From: DATBVX01 sp963696675
GTDB taxonomy: Bacteria; Pseudomonadota; Gammaproteobacteria; Steroidobacterales; Steroidobacteraceae
Length of the DNA stretch: 64,000 bases
Reading direction: 5' to 3'
Assembly: GCA_963696675.1 (NCBI GenBank)
Contig: CAVOLM010000030.1
Location: 6,059-70,058, forward strand
Shown here: one piece after another, positions 8,773-18,327 of the stretch
Position numbering within the stretch: the stretch's first letter is position 1
How the letters are laid out: the number at the start of each line of letters is the position of its first letter
Made by a program: the position numbers and the translations under genes
Notes under the pieces: generated by a model
The model's input: the letters and a program-made list of their open reading frames with translations, nothing else
Told to the model about the DNA's origin: nothing
Databases searched by the model: none

Positions 8773-9371
8773 TGAAGTACTCACCCGCCCTGGCGCGGCT
8801 GATCGAAGCGTTACGCATCCTGCCCGGCGTCGGTCCGAAGACCGCGCAGCGCATGGCCTTCCACCTGCTGGAACGAGATCGTGACGGCGGCCGCGAAATT
8901 GCCGCAGCCCTGGCAGACGTACTGGCGCGCGTCGGTCACTGCCAGCGCTGCCGCATGCTGACCGAGGAGACATTGTGTCCGCTTTGCGTGTCGACGCAGC
9001 GGGACCCGGCGCTGCTGTGCGTCGTCGAATCGCCAGCGGATGTCATTGCAGTCGAGCAGTCGGGAAGCTATCGCGGCCAGTACTTCGTGCTGATGGGGCA
9101 TCTGTCGCCGCTCGATGGCATCGGCCCGGAACAACTCGGTCTCGCGCAGCTCGAGGCAAGATTGGCGGAAGGCGGCGTCGCCGAGATCATCCTCGCCACC
9201 AACCCCACGGTCGAGGGCGATGCCACGGCGCACGTGATTGGCGAGATTGCAGCGCGTCGCGGAGTGCGCGCCACGCGCATTGCGCATGGCGTTCCGGTCG
9301 GCGGCGAGCTCGAGTACGTGGATGGCGGCACGCTGGCACACGCGCTCGCTGGCCGTCAGGCCATGGGCTGA
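8772..9371 (+). CDS. recR: recombination mediator RecR
   Basis: 199 aa. An N-terminal helix-hairpin-helix (LPGVGPKTAQRMAFHLL), a zinc finger with C57, C60, C69, C72 (CQRC...CPLC) and a Toprim domain (LLCVVESPADVIAVE, LATNPTVEGDATA). With RecO and RecF it loads RecA onto SSB-coated DNA. It ends the dnaX-ybaB-recR operon and converges on rsgA with 16 bp between stops. Confidence 0.96.
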   Translation: MKYSPALARLIEALRILPGVGPKTAQRMAFHLLERDRDGGREIAAALADVLARVGHCQRCRMLTEETLCPLCVSTQRDPALLCVVESPADVIAVEQSGSYRGQYFVLMGHLSPLDGIGPEQLGLAQLEARLAEGGVAEIILATNPTVEGDATAHVIGEIAARRGVRATRIAHGVPVGGELEYVDGGTLAHALAGRQAMG

Positions 9372-9387
9372 GCACCGGTCCAGATCG

Positions 9388-10361
9388 CTACTTGCCGGTG
9401 TTGCGGGGCCGCACTTCACGGAGCCTCGAGTGCAGTCGCAGCAACCGGCGATAACTCTCGTATCGACGCGCAGCTATGCTCCCGGCCTCGACCGCACGCT
9501 GCACGCCGCAATCGGGTTCACGCAGGTGGCGGCAATCCTGAAATCGGCACAGCGCGGCGGGCGCCGCAAATTCGCGAAATACGTGGGCCGGATCACTCAG
9601 CGACTCCAGTGCCGGCGCGTAGTCGCGCACGCCGGGTGAATCGATCAGGTCGCCGCCGCCGGGCAGGTGATGAAGCGTCGACACGCTCGTTACATGTTGT
9701 CCTTCCATCGTGCTGCGTGACAGCGCTGCGGTTTCGGCGTCGAGCCCCGGAAGGAGAGCGTTCGCAAGCGTCGACTTGCCCACCCCGGATTGACCGACCA
9801 GGACGCTCACTTCACCTTCGAGCCTCGCGCGCAGCGTTGCCATGCCGTCGCCAGTCATCGCCGAGCAGCGCGCCGTCGCGTAGCCGATCTGCGCAAACGT
9901 GGAAAGCTCGGTCTCGCAGTCATCGGACTCGACGCTCAGCTCGCACTTGTTGAGCACCACGACAGCCTTGAGGCCGTGCAGTTCCGCGGCAGCGACATAG
10001 CGATCGACGATGAAAAAGTCCGGCTTCGGCTCAGGAGCGAACATCACGATGAGCTGCGAGATGTTCGCGACGACCACCTCATTCTGACCCTGGGCGTTGG
10101 TGCGCGACAGCGTGGAGCGACGGGGCAGGCGGTCGAGAACAATGCCACTACCGGCGCTGTCGCTCAGGCGCCAGTGCACTTCATCGCCGCACACGACCTG
10201 CAGGCGCCGTGCGGAGAGCGAACAGGGCACACGACGCTCGTGCGGCGCCTCTACCATGACGTGACGACCGTGGCTTGCGATCACGCGACCGACAAACGCC
10301 CTTCTTCAGGCGTTGCAAGCACTCCATCCGCTGTCTGCCGGCGGGAGTGCGTTGCGCTCAC
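9388..10361 (-). CDS. rsgA: small ribosomal subunit biogenesis GTPase RsgA, frame-broken near its start
   Basis: Circularly permuted GTPase that checks late 30S maturation. An OB-fold N-terminal part (VIASHGRHVMVE), G4 VVLNKCEL, G1 GQSGVGKST, G3 DSPGVRDY and the C-terminal zinc motif CRFQDCRHLREPDC are visible. The continuous frame starts only at GTG 10284 with a stop just upstream. A better N-terminus begins at GTG 10361 (VSATHSRRQTADGVLATPEEG) in another frame and would join near 10290-10300, so a small indel is suspected. The M48 protease gene ends 12 bp upstream. Confidence 0.88.
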
Positions 10362-10373
10362 CCTGCGCGGTAA

Positions 10374-11624
10374 TCAGACAGGCTCCGGGGCACGCCGCAG
10401 CTGAGCGATGCGTGTCGGCGCCGGGGGGTGAGAATCGAAGAAGGCGGAATACAGAGCATCGGGCGTGAGTGTGGTCGCGTTGTCACGATAGAGCTTGACG
10501 AGCGCCGAGGCGAGTTGCGTCGCGCTCGCGTGAGTCGTGGCGTATCGATCAGCGGCGAACTCGTGGCGGCGCGACCAGGCAGCGCCGAAGGGCACGAGCC
10601 AGAAGGTCAGCACCGGCAGCACCAGGAAGAACAGCAGCAGAGCCATGTGCGCGGACGGTGTGGCGATGTTGAAAGTCGCGAAGAAAATCGGTTGCGTGCT
10701 GAGCCAGCCGAGGACGTAAAGACCGGCGAGTCCGAGCGCCAGCGTGATCAACATGCGCCGGCGGATGTGATGCAGTCGGAAGTGACCGAGCTCGTGCGCG
10801 ACGACTGCCTCGATTTCCTCCGGCGACAAGCGCTCGAGCAGCGTGTCAAACAGGACAATGCGCTTGTTGGAGCCGAAGCCGGTGAAATACGCGTTGCCAT
10901 GCGCCGAGCGGCGTGAGCCATCCATGACGAAGACGCCGCGACTGCGAAACCCGCAGCGCTCGACGAGCGCCGCGATGCGCTGCGCGAGTGAGGCATCGTT
11001 CAGCGCGCGAAAACGATTGAAAAGCGGCGCGATGAACGCGGGATACGCCCAGGTGAGGACCACGCTGAATGCCGCCCAGGCCAGCCAGGCGTACAGCCAC
11101 CAGTAGGCGCCCGCTTTGTGCATGAGCCACAGAACGAGCGCCAGCAGTGGCGCGCCCAATACGATGCTCAGCAGCATGCTCTTCAGCAGATCGCCCAGGT
11201 AGAGCCGCCAATTCATGCGGTTGAACCCAAAGCGGGTCTCGATGCCGAACACGCGATACAGCGAGAACGGCCAGCCGACCAACGCCGTGATCAATGCGGT
11301 GCTGCCGATGACCGCCAGCCCGAGCAGGACACCGGTGAGACCTTGTGCGCGCCAGGTCGCATCCAGCAGTGACAGCACGCCGCCCCAGGTCAGAGCAACC
11401 AGCAGCACTGCGTCGAGGATCGCTTCGCCGATCGCGAGTCGCGCGTTGGCGACGGTGTAGTCACTCGCCTTGCGATGTGCCTCGGGCGGCACGGTATCGC
11501 GAAACGCTTCCGGCACGTGCTCACGTGCCGCGCTGGCACTGGCGCCCTGACGGCTGAGGAGCCAGATGCGGCACGCGAGTGCGAGAATCAGCAGGGTGGC
11601 GAAAGATGCGGCGAGTGGACTCAT
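10374..11624 (-). CDS. Ste24-like M48 family membrane metalloprotease
   Basis: 416 aa with several membrane helices and a cytosol-facing zinc motif HELGH at residues 277-281; the third ligand is in EFAADRYA near residue 355. N-terminal transmembrane segments, then SLYRVFGIETRFGFN, match the CAAX-prenyl-protease-1 (Ste24) branch of M48 rather than the shorter HtpX. Probably in inner-membrane protein quality control. Divergent from orn across 69 bp and upstream of rsgA. Confidence 0.85.
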   Translation of the reverse strand: MSPLAASFATLLILALACRIWLLSRQGASASAAREHVPEAFRDTVPPEAHRKASDYTVANARLAIGEAILDAVLLVALTWGGVLSLLDATWRAQGLTGVLLGLAVIGSTALITALVGWPFSLYRVFGIETRFGFNRMNWRLYLGDLLKSMLLSIVLGAPLLALVLWLMHKAGAYWWLYAWLAWAAFSVVLTWAYPAFIAPLFNRFRALNDASLAQRIAALVERCGFRSRGVFVMDGSRRSAHGNAYFTGFGSNKRIVLFDTLLERLSPEEIEAVVAHELGHFRLHHIRRRMLITLALGLAGLYVLGWLSTQPIFFATFNIATPSAHMALLLFFLVLPVLTFWLVPFGAAWSRRHEFAADRYATTHASATQLASALVKLYRDNATTLTPDALYSAFFDSHPPAPTRIAQLRRAPEPV

Positions 11625-11693
11625 GAAGCGATATTGATGCAGGCACCGGCAGCTTATCGTCTGCTAGTATTCGAACACAATCCATCGCTACAC

Positions 11694-12266
11694 ATGGCCC
11701 GAGACCCGGACAACCTGATCTGGATCGATCTCGAAATGACCGGGCTCAGGCCCGATGTCGATCACATCATCGAGATCGCCACGCTGGTCACCGACAAGCA
11801 TCTGCACGTGCTCGCCGAGGGGCCGGTGCTCGCCCTGCATCAACCCGAAGCCGTGCTCGGATTGATGGATGACTGGAACCAGCGCCAGCACGGCGCCTCG
11901 GGTCTGCTGGCGAGAGTCCGTGCCAGCGCGACGACGGTTGAGGAAGCCGAGCGCATGACCGTGGCATTCCTCGACCAATACGTGGACGCCGGCTTGTCGC
12001 CGATGTGTGGCAACAGCATCTGCCAGGATCGGCGCTTCCTGGCTCGATTCATGCCCGGGCTGGAGCGCTACTTTCACTACCGCAACCTCGACGTGAGCAC
12101 TCTCAAGGAGCTGGCCAGGCGCTGGGCACCAGAGGTCGCTGCCGGGTTCACCAAGACTTCCACACACCTTGCGCTCGAGGACATCCGCGATTCGGTGCGT
12201 GAGCTGCAGTACTACCGCGAGCGTCTGTTCGCGCCTTCCATTGCCGCAGCCTCCGGCATCGACTGA
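11694..12266 (+). CDS. orn: oligoribonuclease
   Basis: 190 aa. DEDDh 3'-5' exonuclease that degrades di- and short oligonucleotides and finishes mRNA and c-di-GMP turnover. Catalytic acids D12 and E14 lie in LIWIDLEMTGL; the later block is NSICQDRRFLARFMP, and HLALEDIRDSVRELQYY carries the catalytic His/Asp. The start MARDPDNLIW matches the family; the frame is open upstream without similarity. The orn/rsgA/M48 neighbourhood is common in gammaproteobacteria. Confidence 0.96.
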   Translation: MARDPDNLIWIDLEMTGLRPDVDHIIEIATLVTDKHLHVLAEGPVLALHQPEAVLGLMDDWNQRQHGASGLLARVRASATTVEEAERMTVAFLDQYVDAGLSPMCGNSICQDRRFLARFMPGLERYFHYRNLDVSTLKELARRWAPEVAAGFTKTSTHLALEDIRDSVRELQYYRERLFAPSIAAASGID

Positions 12267-12275
12267 TCCTCGCTC

Positions 12276-13259
12276 ATGAGCGCCGAACTGGCGACCCTGG
12301 AACAGGAGCCGGATCTCGCGACCGTCCGCGCGGCGGCAGCGCGCATTCAACCCTTCGTACGGCGCACACCGCTCCTGAGCGATGAGACGCTCGATGCACA
12401 GTTCGGCGCGCGGCTGATCTTCAAGTGCGAGAACCTGCAGCGTGGCGGGGCGTTCAAGCTGCGTGGCGCGTCCAATGCGGTATTTTCCCTCCCGCAAGCG
12501 CTCGCATCTCACGGTGTCGCGACCCATTCCTCCGGCAACCATGGCGCGGCGCTGGCACTGGCCGCCAAGCTGCGCGGCATACCGGCCGTCGTCGTCATGC
12601 CGGAGAACGCATCGGCAGTGAAGATCGCCGCTGTGCGAAGTCATGGCGCCGAAGTGATTTTCTGCCGCCCGGGCCGAATCGCACGCGAGGCGACCCTGGC
12701 GGAACTGCTCGCCAAGCGCGAGTTGAGCGTTGTGCATCCCTACGATGACTATCGCGTGATCGCCGGTCAGGGCACGGCCTGTCTCGAGCTCATCGAGCAG
12801 CATCCGCGACTCGATCTGGTGCTCACGCCAGTCGGCGGCGGCGGGTTGCTGTCGGGAACCGCAATCGTCGCACGGGCGCTCGCGCCGCAGGCGCGTGTCA
12901 TCGGCATCGAACCAGAACAGGCGGACGACGCCTGGCGCTCCTTCCGCAGCGGTGAGCGGGTACTCCTCGATGCGCCGCAGACCGTTGCCGACGGCCTGCG
13001 CTCTTCGCTCGGCGTACGTGATTTTGCGATCATTCGACGCTGCGTCGATGACATCGTGCGTGTCTCCGAGGACGCCATCGTGCAGGCGGTGCGGCTCGTG
13101 CTCGAGCGATTGAAGATCCTGATCGAGCCTTCCGCCGCGGTTGTGGTAGCCGCGCTCATCGAAGGACGACTCGACGTCCAGGGCCGCGAGGTCGGGATCA
13201 TTCTGTCCGGAGGTAATGTGGATCTCGATGCCGCGCATTGGCTGAGGACTCGGCCGTGA
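12276..13259 (+). CDS. PLP-dependent threonine/serine dehydratase family protein
   Basis: 327 aa, fold type II PLP enzyme. Lys61 in GGAFKLRGASNA forms the internal aldimine, SSGNHG (85-90) binds the carboxylate and GGGGLLSG binds the cofactor phosphate. There is no C-terminal ACT domain, so it is not the allosteric biosynthetic threonine deaminase. Catabolic threonine/serine dehydratase, serine racemase or hydroxyaspartate ammonia-lyase are all possible; sequence alone does not decide. The stop overlaps the next start (GTGA). Confidence 0.85.
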   Translation: MSAELATLEQEPDLATVRAAAARIQPFVRRTPLLSDETLDAQFGARLIFKCENLQRGGAFKLRGASNAVFSLPQALASHGVATHSSGNHGAALALAAKLRGIPAVVVMPENASAVKIAAVRSHGAEVIFCRPGRIAREATLAELLAKRELSVVHPYDDYRVIAGQGTACLELIEQHPRLDLVLTPVGGGGLLSGTAIVARALAPQARVIGIEPEQADDAWRSFRSGERVLLDAPQTVADGLRSSLGVRDFAIIRRCVDDIVRVSEDAIVQAVRLVLERLKILIEPSAAVVVAALIEGRLDVQGREVGIILSGGNVDLDAAHWLRTRP

Positions 13260-13897
13260 AACGCGCGGATTGGTATTTCGACTTCATCTCTCCTTACTCG
13301 TACCTGCAATTCACGGAGTTGGCGAGGCTGCGGACATCTTTCGAGATTCACCTGCAGCCGATACTGCTCGCGGGCGTGCTCGCTCACTGGGGGCAGCTCG
13401 GGCCGGCTGAAATACCGCCCAAGCGCTCCTTCACCTATCGCCAGGTGCGCTGGCTTGCGCGACGCCGCGGTCTGCCGCTCAGCTTGCCACAGGCGCATCC
13501 GTTCAATCCGCTGCCGCTCCTGCGTCTGGCGATCCATCTCCACGTCAGCGATGAGGTCGTGGATCGGTTGTTCGCATTCGTCTGGCGCGAGGGGAAGATC
13601 CCGGATGACAAGGCGTCGTGGGATGAGCTGGTGGCTGAGCTGGGCGTCACAGAGGCCGAACGTGCCATCGCCGATGAAACCGTGAAGCAGCGGCTGCGCA
13701 CCAACACCGAAGCGGCGATCGCAGCGGGCGTATTTGGCGTGCCGACGCTCGTCATCGATGACATGTTGTTCTGGGGCAGCGATTCAACGCAGATGGCGTG
13801 CGACTACGCGCTCGATGCGGCGTCCTTCGCCGCAGATGAAATGCAGATCCGGCAACTGCCCGCATCTGCCGTGCGCAAACGGCCAGCGCCGCTGTAG
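13256..13897 (+). CDS. 2-hydroxychromene-2-carboxylate isomerase family (DsbA-like fold)
   Basis: 213 aa from GTG 13256, chosen over a TTG at 13238 because it overlaps the preceding stop as GTGA and has GAGGA just upstream. Opens with WYFDFISPYSYLQF, the glutathione-binding Ser motif of NahD/kappa-class GST proteins, and ends with GVFGVPTLVIDDMLFWGSDS, typical of the family. In naphthalene catabolism it isomerises hydroxychromene carboxylate with glutathione; no ring-cleavage genes are nearby, so the substrate is open. Confidence 0.85.
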   Translation: MKRADWYFDFISPYSYLQFTELARLRTSFEIHLQPILLAGVLAHWGQLGPAEIPPKRSFTYRQVRWLARRRGLPLSLPQAHPFNPLPLLRLAIHLHVSDEVVDRLFAFVWREGKIPDDKASWDELVAELGVTEAERAIADETVKQRLRTNTEAAIAAGVFGVPTLVIDDMLFWGSDSTQMACDYALDAASFAADEMQIRQLPASAVRKRPAPL

Positions 13898-13898
13898 C

Positions 13899-14300
13899 AT
13901 GGGCGGCGAACAGGTAGTGCACCGGGGCGGCTGCCACTGCGGCGCGGTCGCTTTCGAAGTCGAGGCACCGGCGGATCTCGAGGTGCTCGAGTGCAATTGC
14001 TCGATCTGCACAATGACGGGTTTTCTGCACCTGATCGTGCCTGCGGGCCGCTTTCACTTGCAGCGCGGCGGCGAAGCGCTCGTCAGCTATACGTTCAACA
14101 CTGGCGTGGCGCGGCACCTGTTCTGCCGCAAGTGCGGCGTGAAGTCGTTCTACGTGCCGCGCTCCAACCCGGATGGTTACAGCGTGAACGCGCGCTGTCT
14201 CGAGCGCGATTCGATACGCTCAGTCACGGTTCTGCCTTTTGATGACAAGGACCGCGAGCGCTCCGACGCCGCGATCCGCAATCTGTCGCGATCGAAATAG
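13899..14300 (+). CDS. GFA/CENP-V family zinc protein
   Basis: 133 aa. Cysteines at 12, 14 (GGCHCGAV), 32, 34, 37 (CNCSIC) and 76, 79 (FCRKCG) form the two zinc sites of the glutathione-dependent formaldehyde-activating enzyme fold. The family is often annotated as S-(hydroxymethyl)glutathione synthase, but most members have no proven activity. It follows the isomerase gene within a base or two. Both relate to glutathione chemistry, which may be why they are adjacent. Confidence 0.85.
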   Translation: MGGEQVVHRGGCHCGAVAFEVEAPADLEVLECNCSICTMTGFLHLIVPAGRFHLQRGGEALVSYTFNTGVARHLFCRKCGVKSFYVPRSNPDGYSVNARCLERDSIRSVTVLPFDDKDRERSDAAIRNLSRSK

Positions 14301-14314
14301 GTACCAAGAGCTGT

Positions 14315-14339
14315 TTGAGCCGGTCATTCGGCCTCAATG
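14315..14339. terminator. hairpin between convergent genes, possible bidirectional terminator
   Basis: TTGAGCCG and CGGCCTCAA flank a short loop and pair with one bulged base, in the 33-bp gap where the GFA gene and ppsA converge. The right arm overlaps the ppsA stop codon. No long T-run follows on either strand, so strength is uncertain. Confidence 0.35.
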
Positions 14340-16720
14340 TCCGTCCCGTCCGGCTCCTAAGCCAGCCCGGTCGGCGAGGAACAGCCAGGTTTCGACGACG
14401 GTGTCAGGATTGAGCGAAATGCTGTCGATGCCTTGCTCGACGAGCCAGCGCGCCAATTCGGGATGATCCGAAGGCCCCTGGCCGCAGATCCCGATGTACT
14501 TGCCCGCCTTGCGACAGGCCGCGATCGACATCGCCAGCAGCGCCTTCACCGCCTCGTCGCGCTCGTCGAAGGCGCGCGCGACGATGCCAGAATCGCGATC
14601 GAGGCCGAGCGTCAGCTGCGTCATGTCGTTCGAGCCGATCGACATGCCATCGAAGAACTCGAGGAACTGCTCCGCGAGCAGCGCGTTGCTCGGCAGCTCG
14701 CACATCATGATCACCTTGAGGCCATCCTTACCCCGCTCGAGCCCGTTCGCGCTGAGCAAGTTGAGTCACCTGCGCCGCTTCCTTCAACGTGCGCACGAAG
14801 GGCACCATCACCTGCACGTTGGTCAGGCCCATGTCATTGCGCACGCGCTTCAGCGCACGGCATTCCAACTCGAAGCACGGCCTGAAGGTTTCGTCGATGT
14901 AGCGTGACGCACCCCGGAAACCGAGCATCGGATTCTCTTCGTGCGGCTCGTACTGACGCCCGCCGATCAGGTTGGCGTATTCGTTGGACTTGAAATCCGA
15001 GAGCCGCACGATCACCGGCTCCGGTGCAAAGGCGGCGGCGATCTGCGCGATGCCCTCGCTCAGCTTGTCGACGTAGAAGCTCACCGGGTCGCGATAGCCT
15101 GCCATCTGCCGGCGAATCGATTGCTTGATCTCAGGGCTCTGCTGATCGAACTCGAGCAGCGCCCGCGGGTGCACGCCGATCATCCGGTTGATGATGAATT
15201 CGAGCCGCGCGAGGCCCACGCCCTGGTTCGGAATGCCGGCAAAATCGAAGGCCCGATCGGGATTGCCGACATTCATCATGATGCGGACGGGAGCGGGCGG
15301 GAGAGTGTCGAGTTCGATCTGGCGCTTCTCGAACCCGAGCAATCCCTCGTAAATGTAGCCCGTGTCCCCTTCGGCGCAGGACACCGTGACCGTCCTGTCC
15401 GGTTTTCACGCGCTCGGTGGCGTCACCGCAGCCCACTACGGCTGGAATACCCAGCTCGCGCGCAATGATGGCCGCGTGGCAGGTGCGACCGCCGCGATTG
15501 GTCACGATGGCCGAGGCACGCTTCATGACCGGCTCCCAGTCGGGGTCGGTCATGTCGGCAACCAGCACGTCGCCACTCTGCACGCGCGCCATTTCCTTCA
15601 CGTCGCGCACTATACGTGCCGGACCTGCACCGATGCGCTGGCCGATGCTGCGCCCACTCGCGAGCACGCGCGAGCGGTTCTTGAGCGTGAAGCGCTGGAT
15701 GGAGCGACCGGCGCGGCTCTGTACCGTCTCAGGACGCGCCTGCAGGATGTAGATCCTGCCGCTCTCACCATCCTTGCCCCATTCAATGTCCATCGGGCAG
15801 CCGTAGTGCTCCTCGATGATCAGTGCCTGCTGCGCCAGGGTGCGCAGGTCTTCGTCGTCCAGTGAAAAACGCAGCCGGTCGGCCTCAGGAACCTCGATGG
15901 TCTGCACGCGCTCGCTGCTTCCGGGCGGCGCGTACACCATCTTGATCGCCTTGCCGCCGAGATTGCGCCGCACGACCGCCTCGCGCCCGGCACGCAGGGC
16001 AGGCTTGTAGACGTAGAACTCGTCCGGGTTGACCGCTCCCTGCACGACGGTTTCGCCCAGGCCATACGAGGCGGTGATGAAGACGACGTCCCGGAACCCG
16101 GAGTCGGTGTCGAGCGTGAACATCACGCCGCTCGTGCCCAGATCGCTCCGTACCATGTGCTGCACGCCGATGGACAGCGCCACCTGGTTGTGATCGAAGC
16201 CGTGGTGCACGCGATAGGCGATCGCGCGGTCGTTGAACAGCGAGGCGTAAACGGCGTGCATCGCGGCGAGCAGATTGTCGCGACCGCGAACATTGAGAAA
16301 CGTCTCCTGTTGACCGGCGAATGACGCTTCGGGGAGATCCTCTGCGGTCGCCGACGAGCGCACCGCGACGGCGACTTCGCCGCCCGCATTCATTCTGCTC
16401 CAGGCACTGAGCACTTCGTTCTGCAGGCGCTCCGGGAAAGGCGTATCGAGAACCCAGCCGCGGATCCGCGCGCCGGTTTCCGCGAGCCTGGTGACGTCCT
16501 CTACGTCGAGCTCACGCAGCGCCTCGGCAATGCGTGTCGCCAGGCCGCCCTGAGACAGGAAGTCGCGGTATGCCTGGGACGTCGTGGCGAATCCGTCTGG
16601 CACCGAAACCTGCAGGCGGGCGAGGTTGCGGATCATCTCGCCGATCGAGGCATTCTTGCCGCCGACGACTTCGATGTCGCCCATACCGAGCTGATCGAAC
16701 GGCAGAATGTAGGAACTCAA
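14334..16720 (-). CDS. ppsA: phosphoenolpyruvate synthase, two frameshifts
   Basis: Converts pyruvate, ATP and water to PEP, AMP and phosphate for gluconeogenesis. The start is TTG 16720 with GAGGAG seven bases upstream. The ATP-grasp domain has GGKNASIGEM and AVRSSATAEDLPEASFAGQQE; the swivelling domain carries the catalytic His in GGRTCHAAIIARELG; the PEP-binding barrel has MCELPSNALLAEQF and ends with CGQGPSDHPE. Single inserted bases at about 15393-15396 (G) and 14758-14760 (T) break the frame; removing both gives one protein of about 795 aa. Its regulator is divergent 104 bp away. Confidence 0.92.
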
Positions 16721-16824
16721 GCTTGCTCCTCGCAGCTCAATGGTCGATCGCGGCAGAAACGCTTGTCTCGGACGCCGGGAGAGTGGAACACTCCGCTGCA
16801 GGATGGCCGGGTGAACGAGCTGCC

Positions 16825-17649
16825 GTGAACCGCAGAACCGTTTTTTTCGTCTCAGACCAGACCGGCGTGACCGCGGAAACCATGGGGCACAGCCTGTTGA
16901 CGCAATTCGACCGCCTGGAATTTCGGCCGGTGACTTTGCCATTCATATCGACGCTTGACAAGGCGCAGGAGGCGGTGCGGAAGATCAACCTGGTCGCCGA
17001 GCAGGAGGCCGTGCGCCCGATCGTGTTCAGCACGCTGGTGCAGGACGAATTGCGCGCCATTGTAAAAGAGGCCAACGGGCTGTTCCTGGATTTCTTCGAT
17101 GCATTTCTCGGGCCGCTGGAAACCGAGCTGGCAGTGCGTTCTTCGCACACCAGCGGGCGTGCGCACAGCATGGCGGATCTGAACTCCTACACGATGCGCA
17201 TCAACGCCACCAATTTCGCGCTGGCCAACGATGACGGCGCGGGCGCACGCGACTACGAGCATGCTGATCTGATCCTGGTCGGCGTGTCGCGTTCCGGCAA
17301 GACGCCGACCTGCCTGTACATGGCGCTCCAGTACGGCGTCTTTACGGCGAACTTCCCGCTCACCGAGGAAGAGCTGGAAACCAGGGCATTGCCGACTCCT
17401 CTGCGTGCCCACGTGCGCAAGTTGTTCGGGCTCACGATCAAGCCCGAACGCCTGCAACAGATTCGCAACGAACGACGCCCCGGCAGCCGCTACGCATCGG
17501 CACCACAGGTTCAGTACGAGGTGCGCGCGGCCGAAGCGCTGTTCGATCGACAGGGAATTCCCTACCTCGACACGACGGAGTGTTCCATCGAGGAAATCTC
17601 GAGCCGCATTCTCGACCGCACCGGCGTCGAGCGCCGCGTGCGCCCCTGA
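16825..17649 (+). CDS. ppsR: PEP synthase regulatory protein (kinase/pyrophosphorylase)
   Basis: 274 aa, DUF299 family. Opens VFFVSDQTGVTAETMGHSLL and carries the P-loop-like GVSRSGKTPTCLYMA (about residue 153). It phosphorylates PEP synthase on threonine using ADP and reverses this by phosphorolysis. GTG 16825 is chosen because it gives the standard N-terminus. A run of seven T lies at 16841-16847 within codons 6-8. Divergent from ppsA, the usual arrangement. Confidence 0.93.
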   Translation: MNRRTVFFVSDQTGVTAETMGHSLLTQFDRLEFRPVTLPFISTLDKAQEAVRKINLVAEQEAVRPIVFSTLVQDELRAIVKEANGLFLDFFDAFLGPLETELAVRSSHTSGRAHSMADLNSYTMRINATNFALANDDGAGARDYEHADLILVGVSRSGKTPTCLYMALQYGVFTANFPLTEEELETRALPTPLRAHVRKLFGLTIKPERLQQIRNERRPGSRYASAPQVQYEVRAAEALFDRQGIPYLDTTECSIEEISSRILDRTGVERRVRP

Positions 17650-17726
17650 AAATTCTGCGCATCGAAGCGTGAAATGCATCGCAGAAGGCGCGCGGAGCGC
17701 GCGCATGGCTGTGCTATATTCAAAAC

Positions 17727-18233
17727 ATGGACGGTGATCAGCTGTGTGCGGTTTCGTGGCGCTCGCGGCCCGGAACGTTCGTGAGTCTGATGACGCTCTA
17801 TGAGAGCAATTACATCAGGCTCCGCTGGATCCTGTCCGCTCCTGAAGTCGTGAAAGGGCATCTGGTTTCCAACGCGCCCGGCGACGTAGGCCTGCACCTG
17901 CAGGTGCTGGAGCGGTGCCGCTTCACTACCACGTTGAGATTGAGCTATCTGCTGGAGAGCAGCAGTGGGCCGGTGCTCACGCCCGACATGCAGGTGCGCG
18001 TGTATCACGATGCGCGGCTCGCCGAAGCGTGCAGTTGCACCGGCTGGCGGCGCGCGGCGGCGTTTCGCCAACAGCTCGGAGTGCACATGCGCGATCTGGG
18101 CGAAATGCGCCGCGAGATGGGTGAGCGCTGGGCGCGCAACATGCTGCTGAACAAGTGGCTGGAGTATTGCGCCGAGCGAGGCCATCGATTTGAAACGGCG
18201 GTGCGCCCGGGGAAGGCGGGCGTTGCGTGCTGA
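17727..18233 (+). CDS. DUF1249 family protein (YqiB-like)
   Basis: 168 aa. The core LMTLYESNYIRLRWIL...HLQVLERCRFTTTLRLSY and VRVYHDARLAEACS match DUF1249, of unknown function. E. coli yqiB lies near nudF and cpdA; that context is absent. A TATATT -10-like box lies about 13 bp before the ATG, which would give a very short leader. The C-terminal 20 residues are basic and variable. Confidence 0.75.
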   Translation: MDGDQLCAVSWRSRPGTFVSLMTLYESNYIRLRWILSAPEVVKGHLVSNAPGDVGLHLQVLERCRFTTTLRLSYLLESSSGPVLTPDMQVRVYHDARLAEACSCTGWRRAAAFRQQLGVHMRDLGEMRREMGERWARNMLLNKWLEYCAERGHRFETAVRPGKAGVAC

Positions 18234-18327
18234 CGGTAGAATGACAACGCGCATCAGCGCGGATGTGCTGACATAGCGCCCTCGAAATTCACTTCTGACA
18301 GCACCTGAAGGTCAAAGGGTCGGGCAC

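Noticed and set aside
11634..11670. Sigma-70 promoter for orn (TTGATG...TAGTAT)
   Set aside because: The spacer is 25 bp, too long for a normal promoter.
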